The notes under the pieces: model-generated
Told to the model about the DNA's origin: nothing
Seen by the model: only the letters and a program-made list of their open reading frames with translations
Databases searched by the model: none
Shown: one piece after another, positions 5,313 through 5,424 of the stretch
How positions within the stretch are numbered: position 1 is the stretch's first letter
How the letters are laid out: each line of letters begins with the position of its first letter
Assembly (NCBI GenBank): GCA_005792225.1
Contig: SXSP01000077.1
Location: 1 to 5,424 of the forward strand
Length of the DNA stretch: 5,424 bases
Direction of reading: 5' to 3'
Origin: Bdellovibrionales bacterium
GTDB lineage: Bacteria > Bdellovibrionota > Bdellovibrionia > Bdellovibrionales > JAMPXM01
Translations under genes and position numbers: made by a program

Positions 5313-5424
5313 ATGAGAAATTTTTTTACTTTCCTCCTCATCTCGCTCGGCGCGAGTCTCGGTTTCGCACAAGCGACTCCTCATTTCGTTTCGTCGACTC
5401 TTCAATCTGTCGAGTCGGTGAGCT
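5313..5424 (+). CDS. Start of an exported protein gene (cut by the right edge)
   Basis: From the ATG at 5313 the frame is open to the window end, giving 37 codons of an incomplete gene. The N-terminus (MRNFFTFLLISLGASLGFA, then QATPHF) is a good Sec signal peptide with one Arg, a hydrophobic core and cleavage after GFA. GAGG at 5304-5307, five bases before the ATG, is a good ribosome site. Only 44 bases separate it from the PE-Pol gene on the same strand, so it may be partly co-transcribed, though an envelope or secreted protein has no obvious link to end joining. The visible mature part (17-18 residues) is too short to name a family. Confidence 0.7.
   Translation, partial: MRNFFTFLLISLGASLGFAQATPHFVSSTLQSVESVS

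Noticed and set aside
1..5424. Mobile element, prophage, CRISPR or defence island
   Set aside because: No transposase, integrase, direct-repeat array or tRNA is seen, and gene content and composition look like housekeeping and envelope genes throughout.

Overview
This window looks like an ordinary chromosomal stretch from a Gram-negative bacterium. The evidence is an eight-strand outer-membrane barrel protein, a lipoprotein signal with a clear lipobox, and several Sec-type signal peptides. Base composition is moderately GC-rich by eye. The mix of small exported proteins, an exported methionine sulfoxide reductase and a bacterial end-joining enzyme would suit a Bdellovibrionota- or delta-proteobacteria-like genome. 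That placement is only an inference, because no rRNA or other phylogenetic marker is present. No mobile element, CRISPR array, tRNA or rRNA was seen.

Layout. (1) Positions 1-555, minus strand: two exported-protein genes in tandem, a 131-residue secreted protein of unknown function followed one base later by a lipoprotein that runs off the left edge. (2) Positions 556-762: a divergent intergenic region. (3) Positions 763-1797, plus strand: a complete D-alanine--D-alanine ligase standing alone, outside any visible mur/fts cluster. (4) Positions 1794-3741, minus strand: a three-gene group transcribed leftward, comprising an outer-membrane barrel protein, an exported methionine sulfoxide reductase B (msrB) and a DUF3445/heme-dependent oxidative N-demethylase-like protein. 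The last of these converges on ddl, and their stop codons overlap in one TTAA. (5) Positions 3742-3903: a second divergent intergenic region with two inverted repeats. (6) Positions 3904-5268, plus strand: a LigD-type protein with a phosphoesterase domain fused directly to a primase-polymerase domain and no ATP-dependent ligase domain. (7) Positions 5313-5424, plus strand: the start of another exported-protein gene, cut by the right edge.

How the genes may work together. Ddl supplies the D-Ala-D-Ala dipeptide for peptidoglycan. The barrel-msrB-DUF3445 group is a plausible operon joining envelope protein repair to a heme oxidase-like enzyme. The PE-Pol protein would prepare DNA ends for non-homologous end joining, with Ku and a ligase encoded elsewhere.

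The most notable non-coding signal is a predicted 14-bp RNA hairpin in the gap before msrB. It pairs the whole Shine-Dalgarno sequence and reaches the first base of the start codon, so msrB translation may be switched by temperature, by coupling to the upstream gene, or by a ligand or protein.
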